A DNA stretch of 64,000 nt from Dryococelus australis. Taxonomy: Eukaryota > Arthropoda > Insecta > Phasmatodea > Phasmatidae. The DNA lies in contig CM057003.1 in NCBI GenBank assembly GCA_029891345.1, forward strand, positions 5,746,709-5,810,708. Reading direction: 5' to 3'. A program made the position numbers and the translations under genes. Below the pieces are notes generated by a model. That model was given only the letters and a program-made list of their open reading frames with translations, was not told the origin of the DNA and did no database searches. Shown here in pieces: positions 42,513-55,376 of this stretch (position 1 is its first letter; the number at the start of each line of letters is the position of its first letter).

Positions 42513-43938
42513 TGTAAATAATATGCCAATGTTTTAATGACTAGCATAAATGTCCGTCGTACATACATGTGAATACAGTACATTGTTTTCCATACATAAG
42601 CATTGCCGTTACTCATATCATTTTCCAATACATTAATAGTACTCGTACGTTAGAATCTAAGCCAGTGCAGCCTTCAGGGGGAAAAAAAAATAATAGTCGT
42701 ACCTTTTGGATGCACCACAAAGCACCTGCATATAACATTTTGCTGCATTTGTACCCCTGTCCCCTGCGAGTTGTTTTGCCTGCCATTTACAAGTTTCTAT
42801 TAGCACGTTAGATAACGTGTGGGTATGAACGGATGTGTTCTTTCTTCCCTTCTGCCATAGAAACTTGTATGCCTTCTGTTGTGCCCGTGAGTATAATAGA
42901 AAGTAGCAGAAATTGGGCATCGTGTATGTACGGCTTAAACGACTCACCCCTCTCGCAGAATTTAGGCACCAGAAACTTCTTAAATCATTTTTAAATGTCG
43001 GAAGAAAAATGGTGCTGTAAATATGATACACTACATACATATAGTATTATACTAACATATTACAATTAACATTGTTAAGTGGTAGGGGAATGCTAGTAAA
43101 AAGGAGAAAATACCCACGATAAACGAATCGAATCTACACTAGTTGTATGAATTAACACTCCTTGTTAAGATGATCATGCATGTTATAAAACATATTTCAT
43201 TAGTATAGTATTATCGTGCAAAACAAAATGATTGGTCGTTAACGGAAAGAGTATTTATCCATTTAACAAAACATGGGGCACACAGAACATAACTACATTA
43301 GGAAAAGTAAATTATAATTATTTAAATATGCCACAAAGTTAACACGCAAGAATGCCCTACTGTCACAAATAATTCCAATTCGTACATGGTGTTCGTAAAT
43401 TGTTGTCATTATCCATTTGTAGACTAGCAGACGACAAACATTCCAGAATACACGAAAAGCTTTTGACACAGTCGAGATATTTAATAATAATAATGTTATT
43501 CTCAGTAACAACTGTACACTATGAACAGAGAAATGTATTGATTCGACTGCGTTTATACACACCTGCACACCATAATGCAGCGTAAGTTCCGTCGTCTGAA
43601 GTAAAGCTGGATTAACAACATAAATATTTAAGAATTTTATTATGCGCTAAGATGTTTGCGGAAGAAACGAATGTGTGTTCGCTTAAGTCTTGGTTCCCTT
43701 TGGAACATTATCAGGTCGGGTGCGTTGGTGGGAATTCCTTGAGCATTGAAATAAATAGTTTATTTTATATCTTTAGAAAAATGTTGAGACTTCGACCAAT
43801 CAGTACAGAACAGTCGGTGTTGTTGGCGGGAAACTGTTATTTACAGTAATGATAAATATAAAGCAATATGACAAAGGCGCGTGTGTGTGCACATGTTGAC
43901 GTTAATATTTGTTCACAAATAATAAGCTTCTCTAATAG
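42513..43938. other. Anonymous AT-rich stretch
   Basis: No gene or known repeat family recognised. Short frames on both strands lack domains. Confidence 0.4.
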
Positions 43939-44208
43939 CAAAGGCCGGCTTTGAAGTATGATCTACTTCAATATGGTTGTTTCTTACGAGGTGCTGTTAG
44001 GAACAAAAGTAAACATGACAGGCTTGCTGCCTGTTTAAATGCACTGGAATTAAGAATTAAAGCATTAATGGAAAACTGCAAATACAGAAGACCTGTTTCT
44101 GTATTACAGAGAAGCACCTACTGCATAATTCTAAATGCATCAGATTTTGTATTGCAAACGTACGAAGAGTCCGAAATGGCAGATTGTGTTGAAGAAATGA
44201 TCATGTGA
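43939..44208 (+). CDS. Possible terminal exon, unknown protein (weak)
   Basis: A frame of 89 codons runs from just after a plausible 3' splice site (pyrimidine-biased AAGCTTCTCTAATAG at 43924-43938) to TGA at 44206-44208. The encoded peptide is of ordinary complexity, with basic, cysteine-containing and acidic C-terminal parts (ending EESEMADCVEEMIM). No domain is recognised and no in-frame ATG opens it well. It may equally be chance or an unrecognised transposon remnant. Confidence 0.15.
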   Translation, partial: QRPALKYDLLQYGCFLRGAVRNKSKHDRLAACLNALELRIKALMENCKYRRPVSVLQRSTYCIILNASDFVLQTYEESEMADCVEEMIM

Positions 44209-44399
44209 CCCGATATTTCATATAAACATTGTGACGTATTTGGTAAATTGATATTTTGTATCTTGTATATAGCGGATGTTAGCAAAAATACAAAATGACA
44301 AAACCAGCGCCATGATAGTCTTGACATTCTAAACACATGTGCGAATGCTTACTTAATTTTTTTTTTCAACAATTAATTGTTTATAAAACATACCAGACA

Positions 44400-44700
44400 T
44401 GTTTTAAAAAGCAAGTAAGTGTTGTGCTTTGTTTATATATTTCGCAACACATGTTTTATTTAAAGTTATTCGATATTATACTATTGTCTTGTTTATTAAC
44501 ATATACGCGGCATTCCAGTAATAATCGTTGAAATATTACGCTCTTTTTAAGTATTTTATTTATACAAAACACATTTTTATTATTAATGTAAAAATATTTT
44601 GCCGTGAGTGCTACAAAAGTGACTGTCGACAACGTCCGAATTGAAACCTTCGAAATGACAAATTACAAAATAACGAATTTGTCCTTACGGACACGGCCTT
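44400..44700 (-). repeat. Dispersed repeat F, copy 2
   Basis: Reverse complement aligns with 19004-19300: GTTTCAATTCGGACG, GTCATTTCGAAGG, then ATATAAACAAAGCACAACAC at the far end. Non-coding. Confidence 0.65.
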
Positions 44701-47700
44701 ATCTTGACTATTAGTGATTGGCACCGAGTTATTGCATTCGACCGATGTTTAGTGCAGAAATAGTTATATTTTGTAATGTACGTAGTCCGAAGTAGAATAT
44801 TGCGACTGGCTTTGTTATGTCTAGTTCTCATGCGTTCGTTGGTGTTAACGTTTCTGATAAATACTACAGTGTCAAAGTTTTTCGCATTGTTATGAGTCCG
44901 AGGTTTCAGTGTACAATATACAATAGTGTGCTGTGTTACACTCGTATAAATATAAACACACAAAGCTGCCAACTTTTCAGACAGTATCCACTTATGCACA
45001 TCATTATTGTAAACGTGGATCTTACAGAGACGACAGTTGTATTGTCGCTTTAAAACAAACATATATTAGAGTTGAGCCTTAAGTGTTACCACTAATGTCC
45101 TTTTCCCGCAATGTGCAAAATGTTTTCTGTTTAATGAGATACACGCTTATACAGCGTTCGCATTCGTCTACGTACGTAAAGGTTTTACATGTTTCGGGAA
45201 ATTTCATACGCACATACACGGGGAAACGAATGTGTGTACGTCTCGCGTCCTTATAGCCCATAAGCTACTATTTTGAAAATCGATTTATATGCAGTTCTTA
45301 ATTGTTAATCTTAATATTTCTTATTTATAAATAGTGGAATGGAGGCATTGCATTTTGAGAAACGCCACTGAGCAACGTTTTTAACAATGTATACTCTCTA
45401 ACCTTTAATGATCTAGAAGAGCCGGGATAAGTATAACCATTTTTCGTCGTGATGTGCTATAAACCGGGCTTGACATTGAATGTATAGTTAATAATATGCA
45501 GAGCAAGAGTACACTGCCAATGTTTTTACATGGCAAGACATGCATGAGTGAACATGTTATATCAATATCCGACATTGAATTTTTATTAATACCAATATTG
45601 GTGTCAAAAGGAAATTTACCTCTAGTTGTTACCAGTTTTAATTATACATTATCGATAACTGCGTTTACTGACCAAATATATATTCATCCCTTTCTTGTAA
45701 AAAGTCTATGATTGTTTAATAGGAACACTTTCATTGTCATGCGCTTTCCAGCTACAGCTCCTAATGGATTGATAATTCTAAAGCTATGAGCCTACGTTTC
45801 AGCACATATTCAGTATGTGTTTTCCGTCAATATGCTTGTTCAGAATCTTATCAGTTAATTAGTTGCTGCAAAGGATGCAAATAAGTACGTCTATCGGACT
45901 CAGCCTTAATGACACTTGAATCGACATATTGAACGTAATGATAATTTGTACGAACAACAGTCACTTGTGTAGTAGATTACAACCCCAAATTGTAAACATT
46001 GTGTTCAATTGTAGACCGTCGTGCGTCTAACATATATTTCTCCATTATTGATCAATTATTTCCTGTCCATTTCCTTTCACATACGAACGGAACGAAAAGT
46101 GTACTATGATGTATGACATCATCCATGATTAATATGACGTTTGTAATTGTAAGGGCTAACAGTACTCGTATTTTATCATGAAAACCTAAGCTATAGTAAA
46201 ATAATAGATTACAATTAAAAACAATGACCGATGATAATGTATTTTCGCAGAGTTAAATTAAACCAAATAGTAGTTTATATCGCTGCATATTTCCGCAAAC
46301 ACATAATTCTACTACAGAAACGAAACACATGCCATGGCTGCCACTAGTAAATCATGAGTTGGGTATTCACAGCTGCAACGAACGCTGGTAACTTGCGTGT
46401 GACAGGCTCGCCTCTGGCAGACCTTGGACGAACATGTGGGTGAACCGAGGCCAGGGTTATAACATACCAAATACTACAGAGACTAATACCGGAACTGGCG
46501 ATTTTCCTTGCGAAAAGTGATTGCCCTGCGCTCTACCGGCTTGAGGTGGCGACGCCTTTATTTACATTTACCGTCGTGCGTTTTAGACTGAGGATTGATT
46601 GTGTTTTATATAGTTTTAATGATTTTAGTGATTCACATTCATTGGATTACCATGGCTGGTGGCATTTGCACTTTGTGTAATTGTTTCAGTTACACTATTA
46701 GTTCTGTAAAATCTATTCCATTTTCGGATTTGCTTTTCCACCAACAAATATATTTGTAATATTTTTACTTGTTATTTCCAGCACATAAATAACATGAAAC
46801 GTAAGTTTCCGAAGCTTGAGATTCATATTCTGGTATAAACACTTTACTAAACAAAACTTTACTTTAGAATTGAAAATACAAAAGGTGGTGCGGGCAGACG
46901 CCACCAACGCTCCACCCCCTCCTCCCCCACTCCTCCCCCCTCTCGTTAAAAAAATGTGACTAGAAACGGGACTAAATCCAACACACAAATATATAGCATT
47001 AATATGTCCTTGAATTAAAAAATGGGAAGTGATAAATATTAAGGATTAATTTTCCCTTGTTATTTGGGACTACAAAGTCGTGGATCACAGACATATAATC
47101 AGCACAATAAAACCTTTCAAGAAGCTAATTTCCAAAAAAAAAATTACTCCGTGGGAACTAAAGCTATTTGATCATTTTAAATTTTTGATACTAGTACTCT
47201 GGAGATGCGCATTAAATCGGGATTTAGCTAGAGAGACTACTCATACTTGCTAAAGCAACTAATTTAGTTTTATCGCTTTTAATTTTTGTAATGAGGAAGG
47301 TCACTAATGTTGTTTTTAGAACATAATTTTAATACAAAAATTACCAACACAATAGTATTAATGCGCGATAGATGTTACGAAATAGTATGTCAAAAACGTA
47401 TGTGTGTTGTAGGTTAGGTATTAGGCCTAGTGAGGAAAAACAAGCATATATTTTAAATGTATTTCTGTAGCATACACACATGTATAAAAATTAAAAACAA
47501 ATCATGTTTAATCACGGCTTGTTCCAGATATTCAGATTCGTCCCAAACATTACAAGATCAAATTTTATAGTTATTATTGTAAAGATTGTAGAGTTCACAT
47601 ATTATTCGAGATTTTCGGCATTAAATAACACTTTTGAAAAAATAAAAACTTCTGTACACGCATTAAGACACCTGTACCACAATATAAAATAAAAATAAAA

Positions 47701-49875
47701 ATGTTCCAAACAAAATACTTTGTAGGAATACTGCATTTCCTGCACAAATGCACTCGTTATGTCCACTGTGCGTATACACAGATTCAAAGTCTCTATTGTA
47801 TTTGCACATACTTTTACCTGGCTGCGGAATTGGCAACACCGCGCCGATGACGTCTTCGAGAACATTAGCGCTCCTCTGGATCAACAGCGGAACTAACGTA
47901 TAAAACTGGTCAGACTTTTTCCTATCCCATGGCCACTCTAGTGTATATCTTTACACAATGGTGCAACTGTGCAGAGGTACTACAGGAATTTTTCAGTTCC
48001 TAAATAACTAGTATAATAATTTTCCAGATCATAAGGTGTTTTAAAGTCGGTAAATTAAATTTGGTTTACAACAAGATTATTTTATTGTTACAGCCCTAAT
48101 TTAACTTATCGATCACAGTTCTATGTCAAGTCATAAAAAGACGAAAAGAAAGCATTTATTGTGTTCGGAAATATGTGTAAACAAATCTGAAAAACATTCT
48201 GCGGAGTTACTCATCTCGACACCAGAAAGTCAGTTGTCAAAGCATAGTCGTATTTTGATTTTGCTGCAGTATTTTATGCACAGTGAAATGTTTCAGTTAT
48301 CATGTATACAATATGAATATTTAAAAGTTTAGAATAGCGTTTTAATTTTGGTTTATATCTCGCTTGAGTGCGAATTCAATTTTTTTTTCTGAAGGTAGTA
48401 TGAGTTTGTCAGTAAAAATACACAATTTAAGTTTTTAATACGGAGAGTTGGTGGGTGTGTTTTTACACATACTTCAAAGTGTTTAAATTAGCACCAACAC
48501 TATGTTTATTAAGATAATATACATTCGCGTATTTTCACCAAAGAGTATTTTCGCCAAAGTCTTGCAGTACACTCTGGATTTTTAAGATCTGTGCAAAATT
48601 ACAAGTATTGCAGTTGTTTTACAAACTACAAAAAAATATTAAGTTACCAAAAATGTGTATGAGTAAATTTGCATTTATTTTTACAGCGTAAATGGTTATC
48701 ATAAAAAAGGGATATTAAAAGTGAATGCACAAAAAGCTTGCAGAAAATTTGAGTTTATATACACGTAAGCTTATAACATCCTTAGACATACAAGTATCAG
48801 AAGCACACTGGGAATGCATTCCATCACAACATTTTTTATAGTTTTGAGTCTTACTTTTCGGAAAATTAATAACTCATTGTGAAACCAGAGCTGTAATCTG
48901 AAAACTCATTTTCGGCAGACCTTTCACATAAAACGTTTTTACCTTAATATATATATTTTTTACCCTAGGATGGTCAATTTTACAATAAATGACGTAACAG
49001 CTTAATAACAGCTAACATCTTTACTGTTGCCATGAAATTTAGAATCCATTTCACATTAACAAATGCTTCAAAATTATGTTCCTATTGTTTTCATTACTTG
49101 CAAATCGCTGATCATAAGACTCATGAGTATTTGATTAGAAATTAAATATGTTGTTACATGAGTTGAGAAATGACCGAATTTCATTAGAAAGACCGAATGT
49201 TTTTATTAGAGTATATACAATTTTTACTTTTTTTTTTTTTTTTTGTGAATGCCATACTTTATGTTTACTATGAAGTATTTTAGTACCAGTAACACATATA
49301 CTATTGCAATATTTTCACAATCATTATCGGGGTGATTATTATGGCTTTCTTTTCTGTTGCATTATGACGGGTGCAAGTGTCATATCAACCGAAGTTTTTG
49401 TGTACTGTGCATGTATGTTTAGAGAGTTACCAACGAACTGAAAGCAGGAGATCCTAGAATCTTCTATAGAGTCGGCACTCCAGTATTTTAGGCATTGACC
49501 TCGAACCAAATTACGCTAGATATTTCAGCGCTCGTGGGAGGGGGGTAGGGGTTCAGGGTTCATCCGTTTCCTATCCCGTTTCTATTCCTTCGATGTTTCA
49601 CCATCACACTATTCCTGGAGTGAAACAAGTTAAGCTTAAACAAATCCCTTTTTGTTTTTGGCAGAAAATTACTTTTTAACCAAAAATTACAAGTTAAGTG
49701 AACCGAACTGTGAGTTTTATTTTGTAGATGCCAATCGCAGTGTGTACAACACTGATTTTTTTAAACGTCAAGAATATGGTATTGAAGAAAAAATGTGTTG
49801 CCTTCTTTTGCAAGCTGAATAAACTCTTTCATATGCATTTATTTGCGCTCCAACATTATAGTCCATACACGGTTA
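44701..49875. other. Long anonymous AT-rich region
   Basis: About 5.2 kb without a recognisable gene, transposon end or tandem array. 46340-46600 is GC-richer and unassigned. 46890-46945 is a C-rich low-complexity tract. A T tract of ~18 bp lies at 49227-49244. Many frames of 60-125 codons occur on both strands, overlap one another and show no domains. Confidence 0.4.
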
Positions 49876-50690
49876 CTTTCAACTTTCCTGGAGCCCTGTT
49901 GAAGTTCTTTTTTCAAGATATTCCTCCGCCGCATGCAAACAAACCTTAACTAAAGGCTGTTCACGATAAACTGAGCACTTTTGAAATCAACATTAGAAAA
50001 ATGTCTCTTTTCCTACCTGCATTTATTTCAACGGGCGCACTGAGTGGCACACGCCTAGTAAAGTTGTTAACAACAGTCGGAAAGTAGTTCCATAACTTAA
50101 CGTTCAATAAAAAGTGCCAGGTGACCATTTGTGATAACGCAAATTATTTTTCTCATTTTTTAATGCATCGAAGTGCAAAAATTAGCAGATTTATAGAATA
50201 TTTACTTTCCCGATAATTTTACAGTTTCACGTGACCAACGCATGAATAAAGTTTTGAGGCCCGTTGCAATGTTAATTTTGCATAAGCGAATTAATATACA
50301 AGGGGCATACAAGTAGATCTTAAGCAGGGTTTTCAAAAGTGCTCATTTTACCGTGAACAGCCTATAATATAAAAAAATTACACCGAAGGGAAAATGCACC
50401 AAATTTGTGCGCACTGGGTATGATTATATTTTGTGTGAGAACTATTTCTTACTAGGCATTGCCAACACGCTATTTTTTTCTGTTTTATTTATATCCATCG
50501 TGTATGAAATATTATCATTTATAGATAAAATACAAGTTTAAGTTCAATTTAACCAAAAAAAAAACGATACTTTCATATGAACAGAAGTATAAAACGCTTG
50601 TGTTACATGACATATTTAGGAAACAACGAAACATGTCATACACGTGGAGCATTTTTGAAACGGTTGGATTAAATAAAAGTGTGAAGATAA
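49876..50690 (+). mobile_element. Family C MITE, copy 3, split by a family A MITE
   Basis: The left part 49876-49950 (GCCCTGTTGAAGTTC, AAGATATTCCTCCGCCGCATG) and the right part from 50367 (ATGCACCAAATTTGTGCGCACT onward) frame an A element. Right end near TAAATAAAAGTGTGAAG. It shows that A was still mobile after C had inserted. Confidence 0.75.
49953..50364 (-). mobile_element. Family A MITE nested in family C (412 bp)
   Basis: TA flanks at 49951-49952 and 50365-50366. Complete ends and interior, including AACGGGCGCACTGAG and the ACGCATGAATAAAG landmark. Confidence 0.93.
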
Positions 50691-51428
50691 CGACTAGACT
50701 ATGCGAAGTGAACCAGAGCAACAACACACACGGGACATTGAAAACAAACCCACGCCTAGATCACGTAAACAAGTGTTCTGCAACCACTTTGTGGGCGGGG
50801 AGGTGTCGGACGCAATTTAACCGCGAGATCAGATACCAGCCGGTTAAAACTCAATCCCCTTAGCGGAAATTAAACTGTAGAATTATCAGTTACAGCGAAC
50901 ATCAGCAACAGATAATTCTGCGAAGGGAATTAGAGAAAGTTGAAATTTACTTCTGCGGTGTGAAGGTTCAGCTGTTGAACCAAACTTACCTCGGCAGAGC
51001 GCAGCAAAGAGCAATAATTTCGAAACTGGTTGATCTCAGATCATAAACAGTCTTGCTAACAGATGAAGTTCCTGAAGACATATCCGTCTTCATGAAAATG
51101 CTGACGCTTTTTTCCTCTCTGCTGGTACAGTCAGCATAGCACAAGATGTCCACAACGAGCAATATATGGTTGTCATTTTTTTTGTGTACGGGTGTGTGGA
51201 TTGTCATAGACGAAACGACCGCACCCTCCAAAAAGATTTTCTGGTAAACTCCCTAAACTGAATCGGAAGTTTTTAACCCATATATCCCATAATACCACAC
51301 ATCTGGCTACAAATATGGAATGTTTAGAATCGCTACTGTACAAAGTTGGGAAGTGTCCTGCGCATATGACTGTTTCCTGAGCAAATGTGTAGGAACGCTA
51401 GTACGAATGTATGGGAAATTATTTCACT

Positions 51429-51429
<1 letters not shown>
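50691..51429. other. Anonymous stretch
   Basis: No gene recognised. A moderately GC-rich patch at 50740-50870 is unassigned. Confidence 0.35.

Positions 51430-51463
<34 letters not shown>
51430..51463. repeat. (AT)n microsatellite at a transposon edge
   Basis: About 33 bp of AT repeat directly abuts the left end of the mariner-like element. It may be an expansion of the TA target. Confidence 0.9.
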
Positions 51464-51465
<2 letters not shown>

Positions 51466-52303
51466 GTTCCGTGACTCAACCGTCATACTTTGGTAGTGTG
51501 TTACACAGATAATTAGCAACAAAAAATGTCATATACACAAGTAGATTATGCAGCCTCATTTCAAAGTCACGGGAACTCACATGCAATAAAAACAAAAATT
51601 GGAATTACCGAATACTTTTAATACAATTGACTACATTCATGTTGTATATCCCACACGATATGTTCCAAATGTGCCCAATGTGACCGTAAGCAGACACTGC
51701 TAGTGTGGCTGGCGTGGCCAGTCTCTGTTAGTGTGTCGAGGCGGTTGGCTGTGCAGCAATACCAGGAATGTTTACACATGCAGAATACTCAGACATGGAG
51801 TTTGTTTACGGACACTGTGAAGGAAATGGGCGCGGCGTAGCAGCTGAGTATCCGCGCAGGTGGATTGGAAGAGGTGGGCCAGTCCCATGGCCGACGCGCT
51901 CTCCAGACCTCTCCCCGTTGGACTTCTCCTTCTGGGGCTGCCTGGATTGTAGGGTTTACAGTAGATGGCGATCAGGCATACGAGACCAGTTGTTACAGGC
52001 CAATAATCAACTCGGAAATGAACTTGCAGGCATGATGAGGCAACACGCCATGGTAGGCTACAACGTATCGCAGCCTGCTTACGGTCAGCTGGTGCACATT
52101 TTGAACAGCTCGTGTGAGACATTCAACATGAATGTTGTCAGTTACATAAAGACATTCAGTAATTCCAATTTGCGTTTCTGTTGCATTTACGTCCCTGTAA
52201 CTCTGAAATGGGACTGGATAGCCTACTTGTGTATGACATTTTTTATTGCCAATCATCTGTTGAACACGCTGTCGAAGTATGTCGGTTGAGTCGTGGAACA
52301 TCC
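51464..52303 (+). mobile_element. Mariner-like element with ~160-bp inverted ends
   Basis: Left ATGTTCCGTGACTCAACCG through GGAATTACCGAATAC (51464-51625) is mirrored by the right arm 52140-52301. Shared landmarks are CGACATACTTCG-type text, AAAAAATGTCATA, ACACAAGTAG and AATTGGAATTAC. The right outer edge CCCGTGTG would give the terminus CACGGGATGTTCC, close to CAGGGTGTTCC ends common in IS630/mariner relatives. The interior carries a shortened transposase. Confidence 0.85.
51768..52289 (+). pseudogene. Internally deleted IS630/mariner-type transposase
   Basis: ATG 51768 opens a 173-codon frame. Residues 6-25 (AEYSDMEFVYGHCEGNGRG) match the N-terminal helix-turn-helix start of this transposase group. 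They are followed at once by RRWIGRGGPVPWPTRSPDLS and PLDFSFWG, which belong near the C-terminal end of the DDE domain. Some 200 or more residues with the first two catalytic Asp are therefore missing, without a frame break. The last ~45 codons run into the right inverted repeat. It cannot be catalytic; a DNA-binding remnant is conceivable. Confidence 0.8.
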
Positions 52304-52995
52304 CGTGTGTGTATATCTATAAATAAAACAATAACTTCAGTGACCTTGTATTGAATTACTACAGTCGCAATACAAAGTTGTCTTAATTTCAATCTTTATT
52401 TATTCAACATAACTATAATCCAGCTTGCGAGTGTCTACTGTAGCGTATATGTAGTTATGGCCAGGGCCTTTTCCTTTTAAAAGTTTGGTTTCAAAAGTGT
52501 TTTCACTACCGTAAACAGCCTTTGCCAGGATTCCTACGTAACCGGCGAAACGGGTAAATATCTTCAATCGCAGACGGCAGCAAATAACGAAACTAGAATC
52601 GTCAGACGCGTACACTATGCAGACAGGCTTCTACCGCGATAAACTGCTGGCTCTAGATGCAGTTGTGAATAGTGTCAGTAAGGATAGGTTCAAGTAAAAC
52701 CCAAGCTTTCTTCGCACTAAGACCATCATATTGTACGCAATTTGTTATTTTTACGACGAGCTCCCGCGTCTTCCACCGTGCAGCGTGAGCCCAGCCGAAG
52801 GCAATTGCCACGTTGTTTAATTAGCATGTAGATTGGCGGGAAGTCATGTAGCAGGCTTCAGAGCAAAGCCTCGTACGCCTGCGAAGAAATTGTTGCGAAA
52901 ACTGTGACGATGCCAAGATGTCTAGAAGCCACGGCAGCGTAATGGGTCATAAAACTGGAGCCGAATAAATAAGCAAGCAAGCGTGAAATGACGTA
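52304..52995. other. Spacer with a family A end fragment
   Basis: 52478-52523 (TTTGGTTTCAAAAGTG...CTACCGTAAACAGCC) is a solo right end of family A. 52740-52960 is GC-richer with TTTAATTAGCATG and is unassigned. Confidence 0.4.
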
Positions 52996-53340
52996 AAGGC
53001 TGTTCACGATAAAGTGAGCACTTTTAAAATCAACCTTAGAAAAATGTCACGGTCTTGCCTGCATATATTATAACGGGCGCACTTGGTGACGTACGCCCAA
53101 TGAAGTTGGTCACAATGGATAGAAAACAGTTCCATATATAAACGTCAAATTAAAAGTGATAGGTAACAGCTTAAATTATTTCGTTCGCTTTGTACATTTT
53201 TTTAAATGTATCGAAGTGTAAAAAAGAGCAGATTTGTGAAATATTTACTTTTTAAATAAATTCAAAGTTCCACTTGATCGATGCACGAATAAAGCGATGA
53301 TGCACATGGCAGTGTCAATTTTACATAATGCGGAGTAGGA
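52996..53340 (-). mobile_element. Family A MITE, right part lost
   Basis: It starts after TA at 52994-52995 with AAGGCTGTTCACGATAAAG and follows the family to TTTTACATAATGCGGAG, where ~75 terminal bp are missing. Confidence 0.85.
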
Positions 53341-54245
53341 GTTCCCATAGATACGCCCAATATTCCCCAGTTGGTTTACTAGCGCGATCATATGTCGTGT
53401 TACCTTTTCAAGCACTGTCCTCAAGTAGAAAGTTCTGCCGTGTACCAAAGGGAACAGACACAACAATATTCACCCTAATTGGGGACTTGTTGGGATTTGT
53501 TTGCACCCTCATTGCTCATCGACGTTTAATGACTCCTATAAGCATGTTGCTGTTAATAAAAGTTTCACAAATACTCGTAGAGGAATGTTACAGCAAGTCA
53601 TACTGTATACCGTGGATTTAATAAGATTATATCAGTCAGTGATGTTCGATCGAACGACAATTCCGTTATTGCGTTTTCAATCGTTGAGTCAGCGATTTTG
53701 TGTAGTAATGTTATTTTTGGATTAATTTACATAGCTGGAAAATCTATCATATCTGGTCTGTGGCGTAATCTTAAAAACTTGAAACATTTGAATGATAAAG
53801 TACTCTTTACACGTTTCGTTCGAGTTTTACGGAAGGCTGCAGTTAATCCTGTGTTAGCGAGCTACTTTAATACAGCAAGTAGTTTACCAGGCGATGCTGT
53901 TAATGTTGCTTAATCTACAGGTGAGGATATGTACTGCATAAGTGCAGTTTGCACTCTCACGAAAACTAGTGGCAAACGTTGGCAGAATGTGCTATATGTA
54001 ACCGCTCACTTCATTTCTACTGATTTAAGTATTTGTTTAAAATTATTGCCATAGATCAATCACTTTGAGCGTTGAAAAAAATACCTTTACTGAATATTGA
54101 AATATAGATCTATTCGCAATAGAGAAAAAATAGGCACAGTTTCTGGGAGATATTAAATTTTAGTTTCCACAAAGGAAATAAAAAATATGCTGATGTACCT
54201 ACTCGAAGCTGCATGCTGTATACTGTTCGTGTTTTTCTGATCAGC
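53341..54245. other. Anonymous stretch with one moderately coding-like frame
   Basis: A 71-codon frame at 53698-53913 (basic, leucine-rich, no ATG at its start) is preceded by a possible 3' splice site near 53690. CAG-GTGAGG, a good 5' splice-site string, lies just after its stop at 53920. No domain recognised, so no gene is called. Confidence 0.3.
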
Positions 54246-54707
54246 TAACAATTCGAAGCACGGTCCCGTATACCTGCTGGGTCAGAATAACGCCAAACAA
54301 ATGCCAGACAGTTATTCCAAGCACGGTCCCGTATACCTGCTGGTTCAGAATAACGCCAAACAAATGCCAGACAATTATTCCAAGCACGGTCCCGTATACC
54401 TGCTGGTTCAGAATAACGCCAAACAAATGCCAGACAGTTATTCCAAGCACGGTCCCGTATACCTGCTGGTTCAGAATAACGCCAAACAAATGCCAGACAA
54501 TTATTCCAAGCACGGTCCCGTATACCTGCTGGTTCAGAATAACGCCAAACAAATGCCAGACAATTATTCCAAGCACGGTCCCGTATACCTGCTGGTTCAG
54601 AATAACGCCAAACAAATGCCAGACAATTATTCCAAGCACGGTCCCGTATACCTGCTGGTTCAGAATAACGCCAAACAAATGCCAGACAGTTATTCCAAGC
54701 AAATCAT
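54246..54707 (+). repeat. 63-bp minisatellite, seven units and a partial
   Basis: Units start near CCAAGCACGGTCCCG at 54253, 54316, 54379, 54442, 54505, 54568 and 54631, with a partial at 54694. Units differ by AATTATT/AGTTATT and one GGGTC/GGTTC. Since 63 is a multiple of 3, a 21-residue repeat is open on the plus strand and another on the minus strand. Variants change residues, giving no sign of coding. Confidence 0.97.
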
Positions 54708-55329
54708 GTAGTTGGACTTTAATTATGTTATCCTGCCAAAGACATTCAGTTGGTTCATTTGCAACAAAACGTCTATTATTATTCGTAAGATTTTTTAAAA
54801 TTCAGCTGTGAATTAGGTTATGTTGGTTATGCTCAAATTTATTTGGCACTATTCAAAAAAGAACATTTGGTTTACCGGTATAATGATGTATTTTAGTATG
54901 CAACTTTCTATTGAGGGGTCTGCAGCCAGAATTATCCGGGAAATGATGTACACTCCTTTAAGCTTTTTCGAGTGGTTTGGTTTCTTATATTTCGTTTTGG
55001 GAAAAAAAAACTGCTAAGTAGATGAGCAAGCGCGAGAGAGACAAGGTAGAATTCAGAATAGGCGATAGAGCTCTGGAGGGCACGTCACAATCAACGATGC
55101 GCGGAAGTGTTCAAAATTCGGCCAATAGGAAAAGGGGGGGGGGGAGAGTTCCTCCTGTCTTCTTTTATCTGGGACTGGCATTAAATATGCAATCAACAAG
55201 CTCGTCTTCCGGACTTTGCGAAGAAGAAGGCGCTGTTTAGCTGGTAAGGGAGGGGTTCGTCGGTCGTCCCTATGTCATCTCGCTCAATCTCCCCCCTCCA
55301 CCACAATCTTCCATGGTTTTGTCGCTTCA

Positions 55330-55376
<47 letters not shown>

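Noticed and set aside
53698-53913. 71-codon basic frame as a host exon
   Set aside because: Splice-like strings exist, but the donor lies after the stop and no family is recognised.
54241-54711. Repeat-protein gene encoded by the 63-bp array
   Set aside because: Both strands are open, variants are residue-changing, and no signals flank it.
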